Positions 54,476 through 63,668 of a stretch of DNA of 64,000 nt are shown here, piece by piece (positions within the stretch are counted from its first letter, which is position 1; each line of letters opens with the position of its first letter). The stretch is from Methanobacteriota archaeon (GTDB lineage Archaea > Halobacteriota > Methanosarcinia > Methanosarcinales > Methanosarcinaceae). Both the position numbers and the translations under genes were made by a program. The notes under the pieces were generated by a model that was not told the DNA's origin, did not search any database, and saw nothing but the letters and a program-made list of their open reading frames with translations. Location: the NCBI GenBank assembly GCA_023399215.1, contig JAEWQJ010000024.1, positions 7,940 through 71,939 on the forward strand, read 5' to 3'.

Positions 54476-54520
54476 AATACCTACCTTGCAATACAAGGTA
54501 GTTGTATTGGCTATATAAGC
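54476..54520 (-). promoter_or_regulatory. padR promoter with operator palindrome
   Basis: Read on the minus strand, GCTTATATAG (54511-54520) is a TATA box. The expected transcript start, about 25 bases on, falls in the palindrome CTACCTTG-N5-CAAGGTAG at 54481-54501, which is flanked by outer matching CAATAC and GTATTG. PadR proteins bind such sites and block initiation. Confidence 0.6.
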
Positions 54521-55491
54521 GTATCGGCGTATTGCTAATTAATTCGGGGTCATGCCGGTTTTTGTTGAAAGCATGTTTTACTCTATCTTCTAAGTACCTT
54601 GTAAACTCTGGCAAAAGTCAAGGCAAATCACATAATGCCCCCTACCAAAAGTAACCAATGATGAAATAACACATGTAATGCATCCAAACTCAAGAAGCAA
54701 CATGTAAAAATAAAAGTCGTTTTTCCGTGATTGTAACGAGCCATAGTCATCCACAATGGCTTGATTACAATCTATCATTAACATAAAAAAGTAACTTTAG
54801 TTCCGCATCTTTACACTTGGTATCGATACATGCGCTTAATTAAGTATCAAACGCAAGGCAATATTTATAAATTGCAATCGTCTGACCTCACAGAGATATG
54901 CATAGAATATATGCGCCTAAAAAAGTGGAAGTTAGGATAATAGTCTAGGTGATTTTTCCAGGTGCAAATCTTCAAATATTAAATAAAATTGGATTATATG
55001 TAACTATCGATCACCCCCTTTTAAAACTATTACAAATAATTTTTATTTATAACGATACCGAATTCGCTAGTGAAAATGTCCGACACCAAGCGAAAGATTC
55101 TGCGTATCGTAATTGTATTTGACACAGTTTCCTCCATCAACGACCCATGAGTACTTTATCAATTTTAGTTTTAAGTATATATGAGTCGTATAATTGTATA
55201 TTGGAAGTATAAGCATATATAACTTTTTATCGACTTAGATTTCCAAATATGGAGGAAATTGTTATTTTTAAATCTGTTTGATAGTTTTATATTGAACATG
55301 AAAAGTAGAAACCAAACATAAAAAATACAACAGGTCAGTTCCATTCTAATAAAATAAAAAAATGACGAAAGAATCTAAGAATTGAACTCAAGAATCTAAA
55401 TTAAGCCAGAAAACAAAAACAAGTAAATCCCCAGAGATAAATGCAACAACGTTTAAAATCTATCAAAATTAGTACATAAATAAAATTTTGG
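54521..55491. other. Long intergenic region
   Basis: I see no gene or clear structure. The minus-strand frame at 54590-54784 lacks a ribosome binding site. The sequence is AT-rich, with several TATA-like runs between 55170 and 55230. Confidence 0.45.
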
Positions 55492-55566
55492 TGGGGCCGC
55501 TGAGATTTGGACTCAGGTCGCAAGACCCCCAGCCTTGCAGGATGGACCAGGCTACCCTACGGCCCC
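55492..55566 (-). tRNA. tRNA-Pro (anticodon GGG)
   Basis: The minus strand gives the acceptor GGGGCCG/CGGCCCC. The D-arm has A14, G15, G18G19 and A21. The anticodon arm CAAGG/TCTTG holds the loop CTGGGGG (anticodon GGG), and the T-arm CTGAG/CTCAG holds the loop TCCAAAT. The discriminator is A at 55492. There is no intron and no encoded CCA. Confidence 0.9.
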
Positions 55567-55759
55567 GCAGAGTAGATTGTACTTTATCAATGGCAAATCT
55601 CCTTTTTGTTTACCATCGTCAACTATTGTAATCAAATATGTAGTATAAATGAGTATCGGTAGAAAAGCGTAGAGAAATTTTTTTCACTATATTTTTTTAC
55701 AGTAGTCCATAAATCATAGACGTCATCCTTATCTGGATTTCTTAGCAAGATCTGATCTA

Positions 55760-56377
55760 TTACGGTTTTTGGAAATCAGCTTCATAAGGCTTACTCAATA
55801 TGCTTTTTGCCCTAAGGACTCGCTGGATAATGGTAATGTGGGAAAACACAGCTACAAGTACCAGAGCCCAGCTTAAAAAACCTGAAATTCCACCCAGAGC
55901 CAGAAGAATCATTCTTTCCGTACGTTCGGCAATTCCCACTGACAGTTTCCGGCAGCCTGCGGATTCCGCACGGGCACGAGTGTAACTTACCAGGAAGGAG
56001 CCTATCATGGCAAAGCCTGCCCAGAGCCAGCCTTCTATTTGAACAATCGGGGGAAGGACAAGCCTGCCGTTAACAGCGCCTGCTATTATTCCCAGGAACA
56101 TTAGACCATCGGAGTACCGGTCGCAAACCGAATCGAGCACGCCTCCAAAAGGCGTAATTCGGCCTTTTGCCCTTGCAACTCCTCCGTCAAGGATATCAAA
56201 AATACCGCTAAAAAGAATAAGAAGACCACCTGCAAAAGGTTTGCCCAGCGCAAATGCTGCCCCTGCAGCGATGCTTACGACAAAACCCAGCAACGTGAGG
56301 GTATTCGGAGATAAGGGAATCAGACAGGCAATGGGAATTATCAGCTTTCTTGCGCTGTTTTTGAGTTCGTTGAAAAT
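55760..56377 (-). CDS. CDP-alcohol phosphatidyltransferase (archaetidylinositol-phosphate synthase type)
   Basis: The roughly 205-residue membrane enzyme has the family motif in DILDGGVARAKGRITPFGG followed by VLDSVCDRYSD, with the four aspartates in order, and five to six helices. It makes an archaeal phospholipid head group from a CDP-activated lipid, most likely with inositol phosphate by family similarity. Good family sequence continues upstream of the first conventional start: FNELKNSARKLIIPIACLI then PLSPNTLTLLGF. That places the start at ATT 56377, six bases after AAGGAAGGGG. The TTG at 56293 would delete the first 28 residues. Confidence 0.82.
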   Translation of the reverse strand: MFNELKNSARKLIIPIACLIPLSPNTLTLLGFVVSIAAGAAFALGKPFAGGLLILFSGIFDILDGGVARAKGRITPFGGVLDSVCDRYSDGLMFLGIIAGAVNGRLVLPPIVQIEGWLWAGFAMIGSFLVSYTRARAESAGCRKLSVGIAERTERMILLALGGISGFLSWALVLVAVFSHITIIQRVLRAKSILSKPYEADFQKP

Positions 56378-56887
56378 ATTTAACCCCTTCCTTTTACTGG
56401 CTGCGTATATAGCTACATATAGATGATAGCATGGTTGAATATTAGCTTATCTTTTTTTGGAATAAACTTGTTCGCACTTCTAATCTGCTATTAAGGTTTT
56501 CCTGAAGTTCATGAACAGTTATCCGGACAGAATGTAAACAGGGGGAATAAAAGAATTTCTGTCAAAAATAGAGTTTTTAAAGATTTTCAGGTGATTTTAA
56601 AGGATTTTTTCAGTTACTTACTGACTTCGCAGTAGTTTCTGAGTGGTTTTTATGATTTATAAGCGGCTTGTGAGTGATTCTCATGACCTTTAAGTGGCTT
56701 CTAAGGTTTCTTATCAAGAAATAATTTATAAGAAAATTCATATCAAGGAGAAACTGTTAAGGATTTCCTATCAAAAAGGAAGTTTTAATGATTTCTATTA
56801 AAGATACCTGTTAAAGATACCTGTTAAAAATGTACATTATAAAGAGATAACAAGTCACATGAATTTAAAATGACATGGAGTTAAAAA
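56378..56887. other. Intergenic region before the HdrD-like gene
   Basis: No gene. Short direct repeats (AAAGATACCTGTTA twice at about 56803-56830) precede a TATA-like ACATTATAAAG at about 56834-56844, which is a plausible promoter for the next gene. Confidence 0.5.
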
Positions 56888-58036
56888 ATGGGAATAGTAG
56901 AAAAACACAGGTCAGAGTGTAAAGAATGTGGACGATGCTTTAAGGTTTGCCCTCGATACAATGACCTGGGTTTGTTTAACCGGTTGTATGGATATCTGGA
57001 AGGAAATTCGGACATTGATGCCGGCTCTCTGCTGCGCTGTCTGACCTGCGGACTCTGTACAAAAGCCTGCCCAGAGGGATTGGGAATAAAAATGCTTGTT
57101 TCTCCTGCCAGGCAAAAGTGGGTCCGTGAACATGGACTTACCGACAGGCAGACAATGGTAGACCCTGAAGCTGAGAATAACCTCTTCAAGAAAATTGCCG
57201 AGCTGGACGAAACTCCTGTGTATAAAGAAAGTTCAGGTTCAGTAGTCTATTTTCCTGGCTGTGCAGGCACGTATATCAACAAAATCATGGCACAGGCTGC
57301 GATTGCACTACTGGATAAAGCCGCAGTCGATTACACTGTTCTGAGCGGGGTCGAATACTGTTGCGGAGCCGTATCTGCGGGTGCCGGAGATCCAGGGCCT
57401 ATTCACAGGAATGGGCAGCGGAACATTGAAGAAATACGAAAAAGAGGAGCTAAAACTCTTATTACAGCCTGCCCTGGATGTTTTAAGGCATTTAAAGATA
57501 TCTATCCTAGAATTTTTGGGAAACTTGATTTTCAGGTGCTGCACGTTTCCCAGTACCTTGAGCTTCTTATAAAGGGAGGAAAACTCACTCCTGAGGCTGT
57601 GCTCAAGCATAAAGTCTTTTATCATGATCCATGTCATCTGACCAGAGCAATGGGAGTATATCAAGAAGCAAGAGATGTGCTTGAGCAAATTCCGGGCACC
57701 GAACTTGCCAATAAAACCCCTGAAAATTCGGCTTGCTGTGGCTTTGGAGGTGGAGTAAGGGTCAATTACCCATCTGAGTCCCTGGATGTAGCATCTGACC
57801 GCTACAAAGCTGCCGAAAAACTGGGCTGTGATATAATTATCACGAATTGCGGAGGCTGCATGCAGAATCTTATTGAAGCCGGACAGGACGAAAAAATAAA
57901 AGTTTTTGACCTTGCCGAATACCTTTCCCTCGCCTGCGGAATAAAAATTGAGAGGGAAGATTCCAGAATGCTGGAACTTGTCAACAGGGCTTACGGGCTT
58001 TGCATTTCGGGATATGGGGAATCAGAAGGCTTATGA
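56888..58036 (+). CDS. HdrD/GlpC-like iron-sulfur protein
   Basis: The 382-residue protein has two ferredoxin-type clusters, CKECGRCFKVCP near residue 12 and CLTCGLCTKACP near residue 50. Two CCG domains follow: YFPGCAGTY with GVEYCCGA, and HDPCHLTRAMG with SACCGFGGG and TNCGGC. The CCG domains bind the noncubane cluster in heterodisulfide reductase HdrD and HdrB. It lacks the extra N-terminal part of true HdrD of the membrane enzyme and is closer to a stand-alone relative. It probably handles electrons or a thiol/disulfide pair. The gene lies directly upstream of the trimethylamine operon, which suggests use during methylotrophic growth. Confidence 0.82.
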   Translation: MGIVEKHRSECKECGRCFKVCPRYNDLGLFNRLYGYLEGNSDIDAGSLLRCLTCGLCTKACPEGLGIKMLVSPARQKWVREHGLTDRQTMVDPEAENNLFKKIAELDETPVYKESSGSVVYFPGCAGTYINKIMAQAAIALLDKAAVDYTVLSGVEYCCGAVSAGAGDPGPIHRNGQRNIEEIRKRGAKTLITACPGCFKAFKDIYPRIFGKLDFQVLHVSQYLELLIKGGKLTPEAVLKHKVFYHDPCHLTRAMGVYQEARDVLEQIPGTELANKTPENSACCGFGGGVRVNYPSESLDVASDRYKAAEKLGCDIIITNCGGCMQNLIEAGQDEKIKVFDLAEYLSLACGIKIEREDSRMLELVNRAYGLCISGYGESEGL

Positions 58037-58059
58037 TCTCACCTTGTAATCCACATATT

Positions 58060-58120
58060 CCTTTTTGATTTCATTACCTTTTTGATTTCATTACCTTTTT
58101 GATTTCATTATCTTTTTTGT
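58060..58120. repeat. T-rich 17-bp tandem repeat after the HdrD-like gene
   Basis: CCTTTTTGATTTCATTA occurs three times in a row (58060, 58077, 58094), followed by TCTTTTTTG. Each unit has a five-T run on the coding strand, so the array likely serves as a multiple U-tract terminator for the gene before it. The rest of 58121-58429 shows only a TATA-like run (AAAAAATATATATATC at about 58347). Confidence 0.6.
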
Positions 58121-58429
58121 CAAAAGAAACCTCGTTTTTTGCAACATACAGGACAGATGTGGAACTGGCAGGATCTGTACCCCACTGTTATTACATGATA
58201 AAAAGTCTCGTGGCTCATGAAAGACTCTTCCTGTAGTTCATTTCAGTTTTGCAATTAAGGGACTATTTACGAATCTTTTCCCTTACGAATCCTTTCCCGA
58301 CGCTTTCAAATAAAAATAACTATGGGTGACATACGTTGTAATTGGAAAAAAATATATATATCATTGTATAGTACAACGGTTGCCGGCCTCCCGGCTTGAA
58401 AGGACGCAAATAGAGAGAAAGGTAAAAAG

Positions 58430-58582
58430 GTGAGACAAATAGCAATCTATGAAAAAGTAGGTACTGAAAAATCCACTACAATGCAAAATCTGACTACGGA
58501 TTTTTCGACCATAGGCAACAAAATTTTGCTTGTGGGGTGTGACCTGAAAGCAGACTTTATCAGGATGCTACCGGAGGCCTGA
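58430..58582 (+). pseudogene. Truncated nifH-like fragment
   Basis: GTG with AGAGAAAGG upstream opens a 50-codon frame: (V)RQIAIYEKVGTEKSTTMQN, then NKILLVGCDLKADFIR and a stop. It aligns with the start of nitrogenase iron protein family members (MRQIAIYGKGGIGKSTTxQN and VGCDPKADSTR). The P-loop glycines and first lysine are lost (EKVGTEKS against GKGGIGKS), so it cannot bind ATP normally. It has its own TATA-like box and ribosome binding site but is cut off at about one sixth of the normal length. Confidence 0.75.
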
Positions 58583-59054
58583 CCTAGAAGAAACTTTCTA
58601 AAAATACATTTTGGATATTTAATATTTATATTTTTTGATAATTCGATTTTATTTTCTTCCTTAATATACAAATAAAACCCGAAAAACCAAAAACTATAAA
58701 TATTACCCCCAAATTCATTACAGAATTTTTAGAAAAATATATATATTCGAATAACCAACAAAGTATTGGAGACATCTGAGAAATGAGTTATCAGACGGGA
58801 TTAAAATGGCACGAAAAATACTCCCTCTGCTAAAACACTCATGAACCCCAATCAGCGTAATCATGAATTCCTCATGTTTAATTGTCTCGCTTGAGGTGAT
58901 CATGGCTTCCCACCCATGGTGATCGTGAGTTTCTTCCTGTATATTCATCGCTTTACTCAGAAGCATGAGCTTACAGCCTGAATGTTCACGAATAATCGTG
59001 ATAATTACAGGAGAGAAGTCTCTATAGTTTAAAAACTAAAACGGAGGATGCAAC
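58583..59054 (+). promoter_or_regulatory. Promoter and long structured leader of the mtt operon
   Basis: AAAAATATATAT at about 58733-58744 is the likely TATA box. It would give a leader of about 290 bases before mtbC. The leader holds several inverted repeats, including CCTCA/TGAGG (58870-58874 and 58892-58896) and GATCA/TGATC (58898-58902 and 58920-58924) next to TGG/CCA. Long leaders are known for methanol and methylamine methyltransferase operons in Methanosarcina. Control at the RNA level here is inference. Confidence 0.5.
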
Positions 59055-59696
59055 ATTAGCAAAGAAGAATTGCTTCAGGAACTTGCAGATGCTATAATTT
59101 CCTGCAAGAAGGATACAGTACTCGCTGTAGTTGAAAAAGCTAAAGGAGAACTGGAACCTTCCGAAATAATAGAAAAAGGACTTGCCGCAGGCATGAATGA
59201 GGTTGGTGTCCGTTTCGAGAGAGGAAAATTGTTCCTTCCACATGTGATGATGGCTGCCGATGCGATGACTGCAGGAGTTGCAGCTCTTAAGGATCTTATG
59301 CCTGAAGGGGCTTCCGGCTCAAAACTCGGTGTTATTGTGAACGGTACCGTAGAAGGTGATGTTCATGATATTGGAAAGGCAATCGTGTCCACAATGCTCC
59401 AGTCCTCAGGTTTTGAAGTACATGACATTGGCCGTGATGTTCCAATCAGGAACTTTATTGAGAAGGCAAAGGAAGTCAATGCTGATATGATTGGAATTTC
59501 CGCTCTTATGACCACAACTCTCCAGGGACAGAAAGGTGTAATTGAGCTCCTCAAAGAAGAAGGGCTCAGAGATAAAGTAAAAGTCATGGTAGGCGGTGCA
59601 CCTGCAACCCAGGCCTGGGCTGACAAAATCGGTGCAGACTGCTATGCTGAGAATGCAACCGAAGCTGTTGTAAAAGCAAAAGAGCTGCTGGCTTAA
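59055..59696 (+). CDS. mtbC: Dimethylamine corrinoid protein MtbC
   Basis: The roughly 213-residue corrinoid protein has an N-terminal four-helix cap (LLQELADAIISCKKDTVLAV) and a B12-binding Rossmann domain with DVHDIGKAIVSTML, where His is the lower cobalt ligand (DxHxxG), followed by SALMTTT and GGAPAT. It accepts methyl groups from dimethylamine through MtbB and passes them to MtbA and coenzyme M. The conserved start SKEELLQ precedes the TTG at 59070. ATT at 59055 is seven bases after GGAGG and gives the full family start, so translation probably begins there. Confidence 0.88.
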   Translation: MSKEELLQELADAIISCKKDTVLAVVEKAKGELEPSEIIEKGLAAGMNEVGVRFERGKLFLPHVMMAADAMTAGVAALKDLMPEGASGSKLGVIVNGTVEGDVHDIGKAIVSTMLQSSGFEVHDIGRDVPIRNFIEKAKEVNADMIGISALMTTTLQGQKGVIELLKEEGLRDKVKVMVGGAPATQAWADKIGADCYAENATEAVVKAKELLA

Positions 59697-59722
59697 ATCA
59701 TTCTTATTCGGAGGTTATAAAA

Positions 59723-61210
59723 ATGGCAAAAAATAATGCAGTTGCTGGATTTAATGCACTTAATGGCGTAGAATTAAACCTTTTTACCACTGACGAACTT
59801 AAGGCAATTCACTATGCAACCATGGAAGTTCTGATGGAACCAGGAATTCAGGTTTCTGACCCAGAGGCAAGGCAGATCTTCAAGGAAAATGGCTGCGAAG
59901 TTAATGAAAAAACAAACGTTGTAAAGATCCCTGAATATCTTGTAAGAAAAGCTCTTCAGCTCGCCCCCTCCAGATTTGTACTCTGGGGCCGTGACAAAAA
60001 ATTCAACACTGTACAGGAATGCGGTGGCAAAGTACACTGGACCTGTTTCGGTACCGGTGTTAAGGTCTGCAAATACCAGGACGGCAAGTATGTAACAGTC
60101 GACTCCGTCGAAAAAGATATTGCAGACATCGCAAAACTCTGTGACTGGGCAGAAAACATTGACTATTTCTCTCTGCCAGTCTCTGCAAGAGATATTGCAG
60201 GTCAGGGCGCTCAGGATGTCCACGAAACACTTACCCCTCTTGCAAACACCGCAAAACACTTCCACCACATTGACCCTGTTGGCGAAAATGTCGAGTACTA
60301 CCGGGACATTGTAAAGGCTTACTATGGCGGCGACGAAGAAGAAGCAAGAAAGAAACCTATTTTCTCCATGCTGCTCTGCCCTACCAGCCCACTTGAGCTC
60401 AGTGTAAATGCTTGTCAGGTCATCATCAAGGGTGCACGCTATGGAATTCCTGTAAATGTCCTGAGTATGGCAATGTCAGGTGGTTCTTCTCCGGTATATC
60501 TTGCAGGAACTCTTGTAACCCACAATGCCGAAGTTCTTTCAGGAATCGTACTTGCCCAGCTGACCGTACCTGGATCTAAGGTATGGTATGGAAGTTCCAC
60601 AACTACCTTCGACCTCAAGAAAGGTACAGCACCTGTAGGATCTCCTGAACTCGGTCTTATCAGTGCTGCAGTCGCAAAGCTTGCCCAGTTCTACGGCCTT
60701 CCCTCCTATGTGGCAGGTTCCTAGTCTGATGCCAAGGTTCCGGACGACCAGGCAGGCCACGAAAAAACCATGACCACCCTTCTGCCTGCTCTTTCCGGTG
60801 CCAACACCATCTACGGAGCTGGAATGCTTGAGCTCGGAATGACATTCTCAATGGAACAGCTTGTTATTGACAATGATATCTTCAGTATGGTTAAGAAAGC
60901 CATGCAGGGAATTCCTGTCTCGGAAGAAACTCTTGCAGTCGAATCTATCCAGAAAGTAGGCATCGGAAACAATTTCCTGGCCCTTAAACAGACCAGGCAG
61001 CTTGTGGATTACCCGTCCAACCCAATGCTCCTCGACAGGCACATGTTTGGAGACTGGGCTGCAGCAGGCTCAAAAGACCTTGCAACAGTTGCACACGAAA
61101 AGGTAGAGGACGTTCTTAAAAACCACCAAGTAACCCCAATCGATGCAGACATTCTCAAGGACATGCAGGCAATCGTGGACAAGGCTGACAAAGCCTTCAG
61201 AGGCATGTAA
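59723..61210 (+). CDS. mttB: Trimethylamine methyltransferase MttB (pyrrolysine protein)
   Basis: The 495-residue enzyme moves a methyl group from trimethylamine to the corrinoid of MttC. The frame is interrupted by UAG at 60722-60724, codon 334, and continues without a shift to a UAA at 61208-61210. UAG is read as pyrrolysine, whose side chain binds and activates the amine. The residues before it (YGLPSYVAGS) and after it (SDAKVPDDQAGHEK) match the known site. GGAGG lies eight bases before the ATG. The downstream ORF starting at 60770 is not a separate gene. The order mtbC-mttB-mttC matches other Methanosarcina. Confidence 0.97.
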
Positions 61211-61240
61211 TTAATATCCAGATATTCAGGAGATCTAAAA

Positions 61241-61894
61241 ATGGCAAACAAAGAAGAAATCATTGCAAAAGCAAAAGGCGCAATTACCGATTTTGATGAT
61301 GAACTTGCAGAAGAAGTGGCAAATGAAGCCCTCGCCGCAGGAATTGACCCTGTAGAGCTTATTGAGAAAGGCTTCACCGCAGGCATGGAAGAAGTAGGAG
61401 AAAAATTCGGCCAGGGTGAACTTTTCCTGCCCCATGTACTTGCAGCTGCCGAGGCAATGAATGCCGGTATAAAAGTTATCACACCTGAAATGGAAAAGCG
61501 CAAGTCTCAGACCAAGAGTCTCGGAACCGTTGCTATCGGAACCATCGAAGGCGACATCCACTCCATCGGAAAGGACATTGTAGCTTCCATGCTTAACATT
61601 GCAGGTTTCAAAGTAGTGGACCTTGGAAGAGATGTCTCAATTAACACTTTTGTAGAAAAAGTAAAAGAACTCAAACCCCAGGTTGTTGCATCCTCCGCAC
61701 TTATGACAACCACGATGGTCAATCAGATCCAGATTGAGGAACAGCTGAAAGAAGCAGGTGTTCGCGACCAGGTAAAGACCATGGTCGGTGGCGCTCCTGT
61801 TACCCAGGACTGGGCAGACAAGATCGGCGCAGATATCTATGGTGAAAGCGCTAATGACGCAGTCGCCAAGGTAAAAGCAGCCCTGAGCGTCTGA
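61241..61894 (+). CDS. mttC: Trimethylamine corrinoid protein MttC
   Basis: The 217-residue paralogue of mtbC has the cap domain (ELIEKGFTAGMEEVGEKF) and the B12 motif GDIHSIGKDI, with the cobalt-ligating histidine, followed by SSALMTTTMVN and GGAPVTQDW. It receives the methyl group from MttB and donates it to MtbA. GGAGATCTAAAA precedes the ATG, and the gene is 30 bp after the mttB stop. Confidence 0.95.
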   Translation: MANKEEIIAKAKGAITDFDDELAEEVANEALAAGIDPVELIEKGFTAGMEEVGEKFGQGELFLPHVLAAAEAMNAGIKVITPEMEKRKSQTKSLGTVAIGTIEGDIHSIGKDIVASMLNIAGFKVVDLGRDVSINTFVEKVKELKPQVVASSALMTTTMVNQIQIEEQLKEAGVRDQVKTMVGGAPVTQDWADKIGADIYGESANDAVAKVKAALSV

Positions 61895-61922
61895 TAAAGC
61901 AACCTTAGAAAACGATTTAAAC

Positions 61923-61956
61923 TGCAGAAAATGTATTCAAACATACATTTTCTGCA
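61923..61956 (+). terminator. Strong hairpin between mttC and mttP
   Basis: TGCAGAAAATGTAT and ATACATTTTCTGCA form a perfect 14-bp stem around TCAAAC, 28 bp after the mttC stop. No U-tract follows directly, so it may limit read-through or protect the upstream mRNA from decay rather than stop all transcription. Confidence 0.6.
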
Positions 61957-62091
61957 ACACTCTATTCTGTGCATTTTTGTGAGACTGTAGCTTAGGATAT
62001 AGCTAGAACAGTTCTTACAAATCGTGTCGCTTAAGGGAATATTACAAAAACGGCTGAAGCGATTATAAAAATGGAAAACTTAGATGCAGTC

Positions 62092-62145
62092 TGAAAATCA
62101 GCTAAAAAACAGCAGTTGAAAACCAGCTAAAAAACAGCAGTTGAA
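62092..62145. repeat. Direct repeat in the mttC-mttP gap
   Basis: AAAATCAGCTAAAAAACAGC with AGTTG is followed at once by AAAACCAGCTAAAAAACAGC with AGTTG, then a shorter GTTGAAAAGAA motif repeats. No ORF of note lies between 61957 and 62304. Confidence 0.6.
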
Positions 62146-62304
62146 AAGAAGTTTGGATCTAAGTTGAAAAGAACTTGAAAAATATTCCCAAGATATGAAA
62201 CCCGCAAAAGGAGCTTTTGGGCTGCACTTTCAGGTTGTGGAGATGGACTGAAGATTATGTCCTGAGGGAACTCCACAGCTTTCTGAAAAATGGAGGGAGT
62301 TTTC

Positions 62305-63351
62305 GTGGATTTGAAAGCTTTAAAAAAACAGGAAAGTAAAAGAAAAATCAGTAAAGGGTACATGTGGGCCTTTTTCTGTGCTATATTCTGGGGAATCTGG
62401 TATTTGCCAGGAACCGTTGTTTGGGTTCTTAACCCTTTTGATGAAATGAGTAGTGCTATTGCTAAAACAAGTGGAGACGGCATATCTCTTGTTGTAACTG
62501 CCGTACTGATTACTGCCTTTAATGCATTGGCTGTTATGCTGGCACTTATGGTCTGGAACGGAGTACTTGGAAAATACGGAGAACTCGTAAGGACTCTTAA
62601 GGAATTCCACCCCTGCTCCAAGTGGTTCTTCCTTGCTTCCATCTTCGGTGGTCCTATGGCAATTCTAGGTTCTTTCATTGCTATGGGCTTTATCGGGGGA
62701 TCATTTGCAGCTGTGGCAGGCCTTCTTTACCCTGTAGTGGGTTCGATTCTTGCTTACTACTGGTATGGAGAAAAGATTTCCAAGAGGGCAGCAATCGGTA
62801 TTGCAGTCATCGTTATGGGAGGTATTTCTATTTACGGCGGTGGACTTTTTACTGAACTTTCTTCAGGTAACGTCCCCTGGATAGGATATCTCGGAGGTTT
62901 GATGGCAGCTGCCGGCTGGGGCATTGAAGGTGCAATTGCAGGCAAAGGTCTTGATATTTCAGAACCGGATGCTGGGTTGACTCTTCGCTTCCTTGGTGAG
63001 AACATAATCTGGTGGATCATCATTGTGCCAATTCTTGCACTTGTGGGCTTTCCGATGTACTCGTTTGCACTGCAGGCATTTGACCCTTTGACCATACTGA
63101 TCCTGGTCTTTGCAGGTATCACCTTTGGTTTCTGCTACGTTACATGGTACAAATCTTTCCCACTTATAGGAGTTGGGAGAGGCCAGGGAATTGGAAACCT
63201 CTATGGACTCTGTGCAATTATCTTCTTATTCCTCTTCTTTGGAGATGTTCCGGACTGGACCATTATTATAGGCGGCATTCTCTGTATCACTGGAAGTTTC
63301 ATTATGTTTACTGAAGACGCAAGTGAACTTGAAACTCTAAGAGGTGAGTGA
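62305..63351 (+). CDS. mttP: Trimethylamine permease MttP (DMT-like)
   Basis: The 348-residue membrane protein has about ten helices. It opens with YMWAFFCAIFWGIWYLPGTV and contains GLLYPVVGSILAYYWYGEKI, which has the shape of the drug/metabolite transporter fold. Its place between mttC and mtbB is that of mttP in Methanosarcina methylamine operons, where it is proposed to import methylamine. The GTG at 62305 has GGAGG eight bases upstream. The ATG at 62290 overlaps that site and is less likely. Confidence 0.85.
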   Translation: MDLKALKKQESKRKISKGYMWAFFCAIFWGIWYLPGTVVWVLNPFDEMSSAIAKTSGDGISLVVTAVLITAFNALAVMLALMVWNGVLGKYGELVRTLKEFHPCSKWFFLASIFGGPMAILGSFIAMGFIGGSFAAVAGLLYPVVGSILAYYWYGEKISKRAAIGIAVIVMGGISIYGGGLFTELSSGNVPWIGYLGGLMAAAGWGIEGAIAGKGLDISEPDAGLTLRFLGENIIWWIIIVPILALVGFPMYSFALQAFDPLTILILVFAGITFGFCYVTWYKSFPLIGVGRGQGIGNLYGLCAIIFLFLFFGDVPDWTIIIGGILCITGSFIMFTEDASELETLRGE

Positions 63352-63352
63352 A

Positions 63353-63649
63353 GTGAGCAAAAATCGTCCTATCAAGTTCAGGATCCTGGAACTTTTCCTG
63401 GACGGAAAGGAATACTGGAACTATGAAATCGTTTCGAAGATCCAGGAAGAGTACGGCATGAGGAGCAATTTCCAGAGAGACAGCATTAACTTTGACATCA
63501 TTGAACTGGCGTCTGGAGGAATGCTAAAAGATGTGGAGCAGAAAGTTGACGACAACGGAATCTATAAAAAAGGCTTCCTTCTGCACAAGTACACGATAAC
63601 AGATTTCGGCAGAGTTCGAGGCTCTGATGCCTGTCTCAGATATGTTTGA
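63353..63649 (+). CDS. Small winged-helix-like protein in the mtt operon
   Basis: The 98-residue protein begins (M)SKNRPIKFRILELFLDGKEY, with a helix-turn-helix-like N-terminal part, and continues with QRDSINFDIIELASGGML and HKYTITDFGRVR. The last resembles the C-terminal wing of small winged-helix regulators. It starts one base after the mttP stop. The GTG at 63353 fits the GGTG at 63343 better than the GTG at 63344. It could regulate the operon, but a DNA target cannot be seen. Confidence 0.65.
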   Translation: MSKNRPIKFRILELFLDGKEYWNYEIVSKIQEEYGMRSNFQRDSINFDIIELASGGMLKDVEQKVDDNGIYKKGFLLHKYTITDFGRVRGSDACLRYV

Positions 63650-63668
63650 TTCAATGGAGGATAAAAAT

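Noticed and set aside
60770..61210. Separate ORF after mttB
   Set aside because: It is the C-terminal part of MttB after the pyrrolysine UAG, in the same frame.
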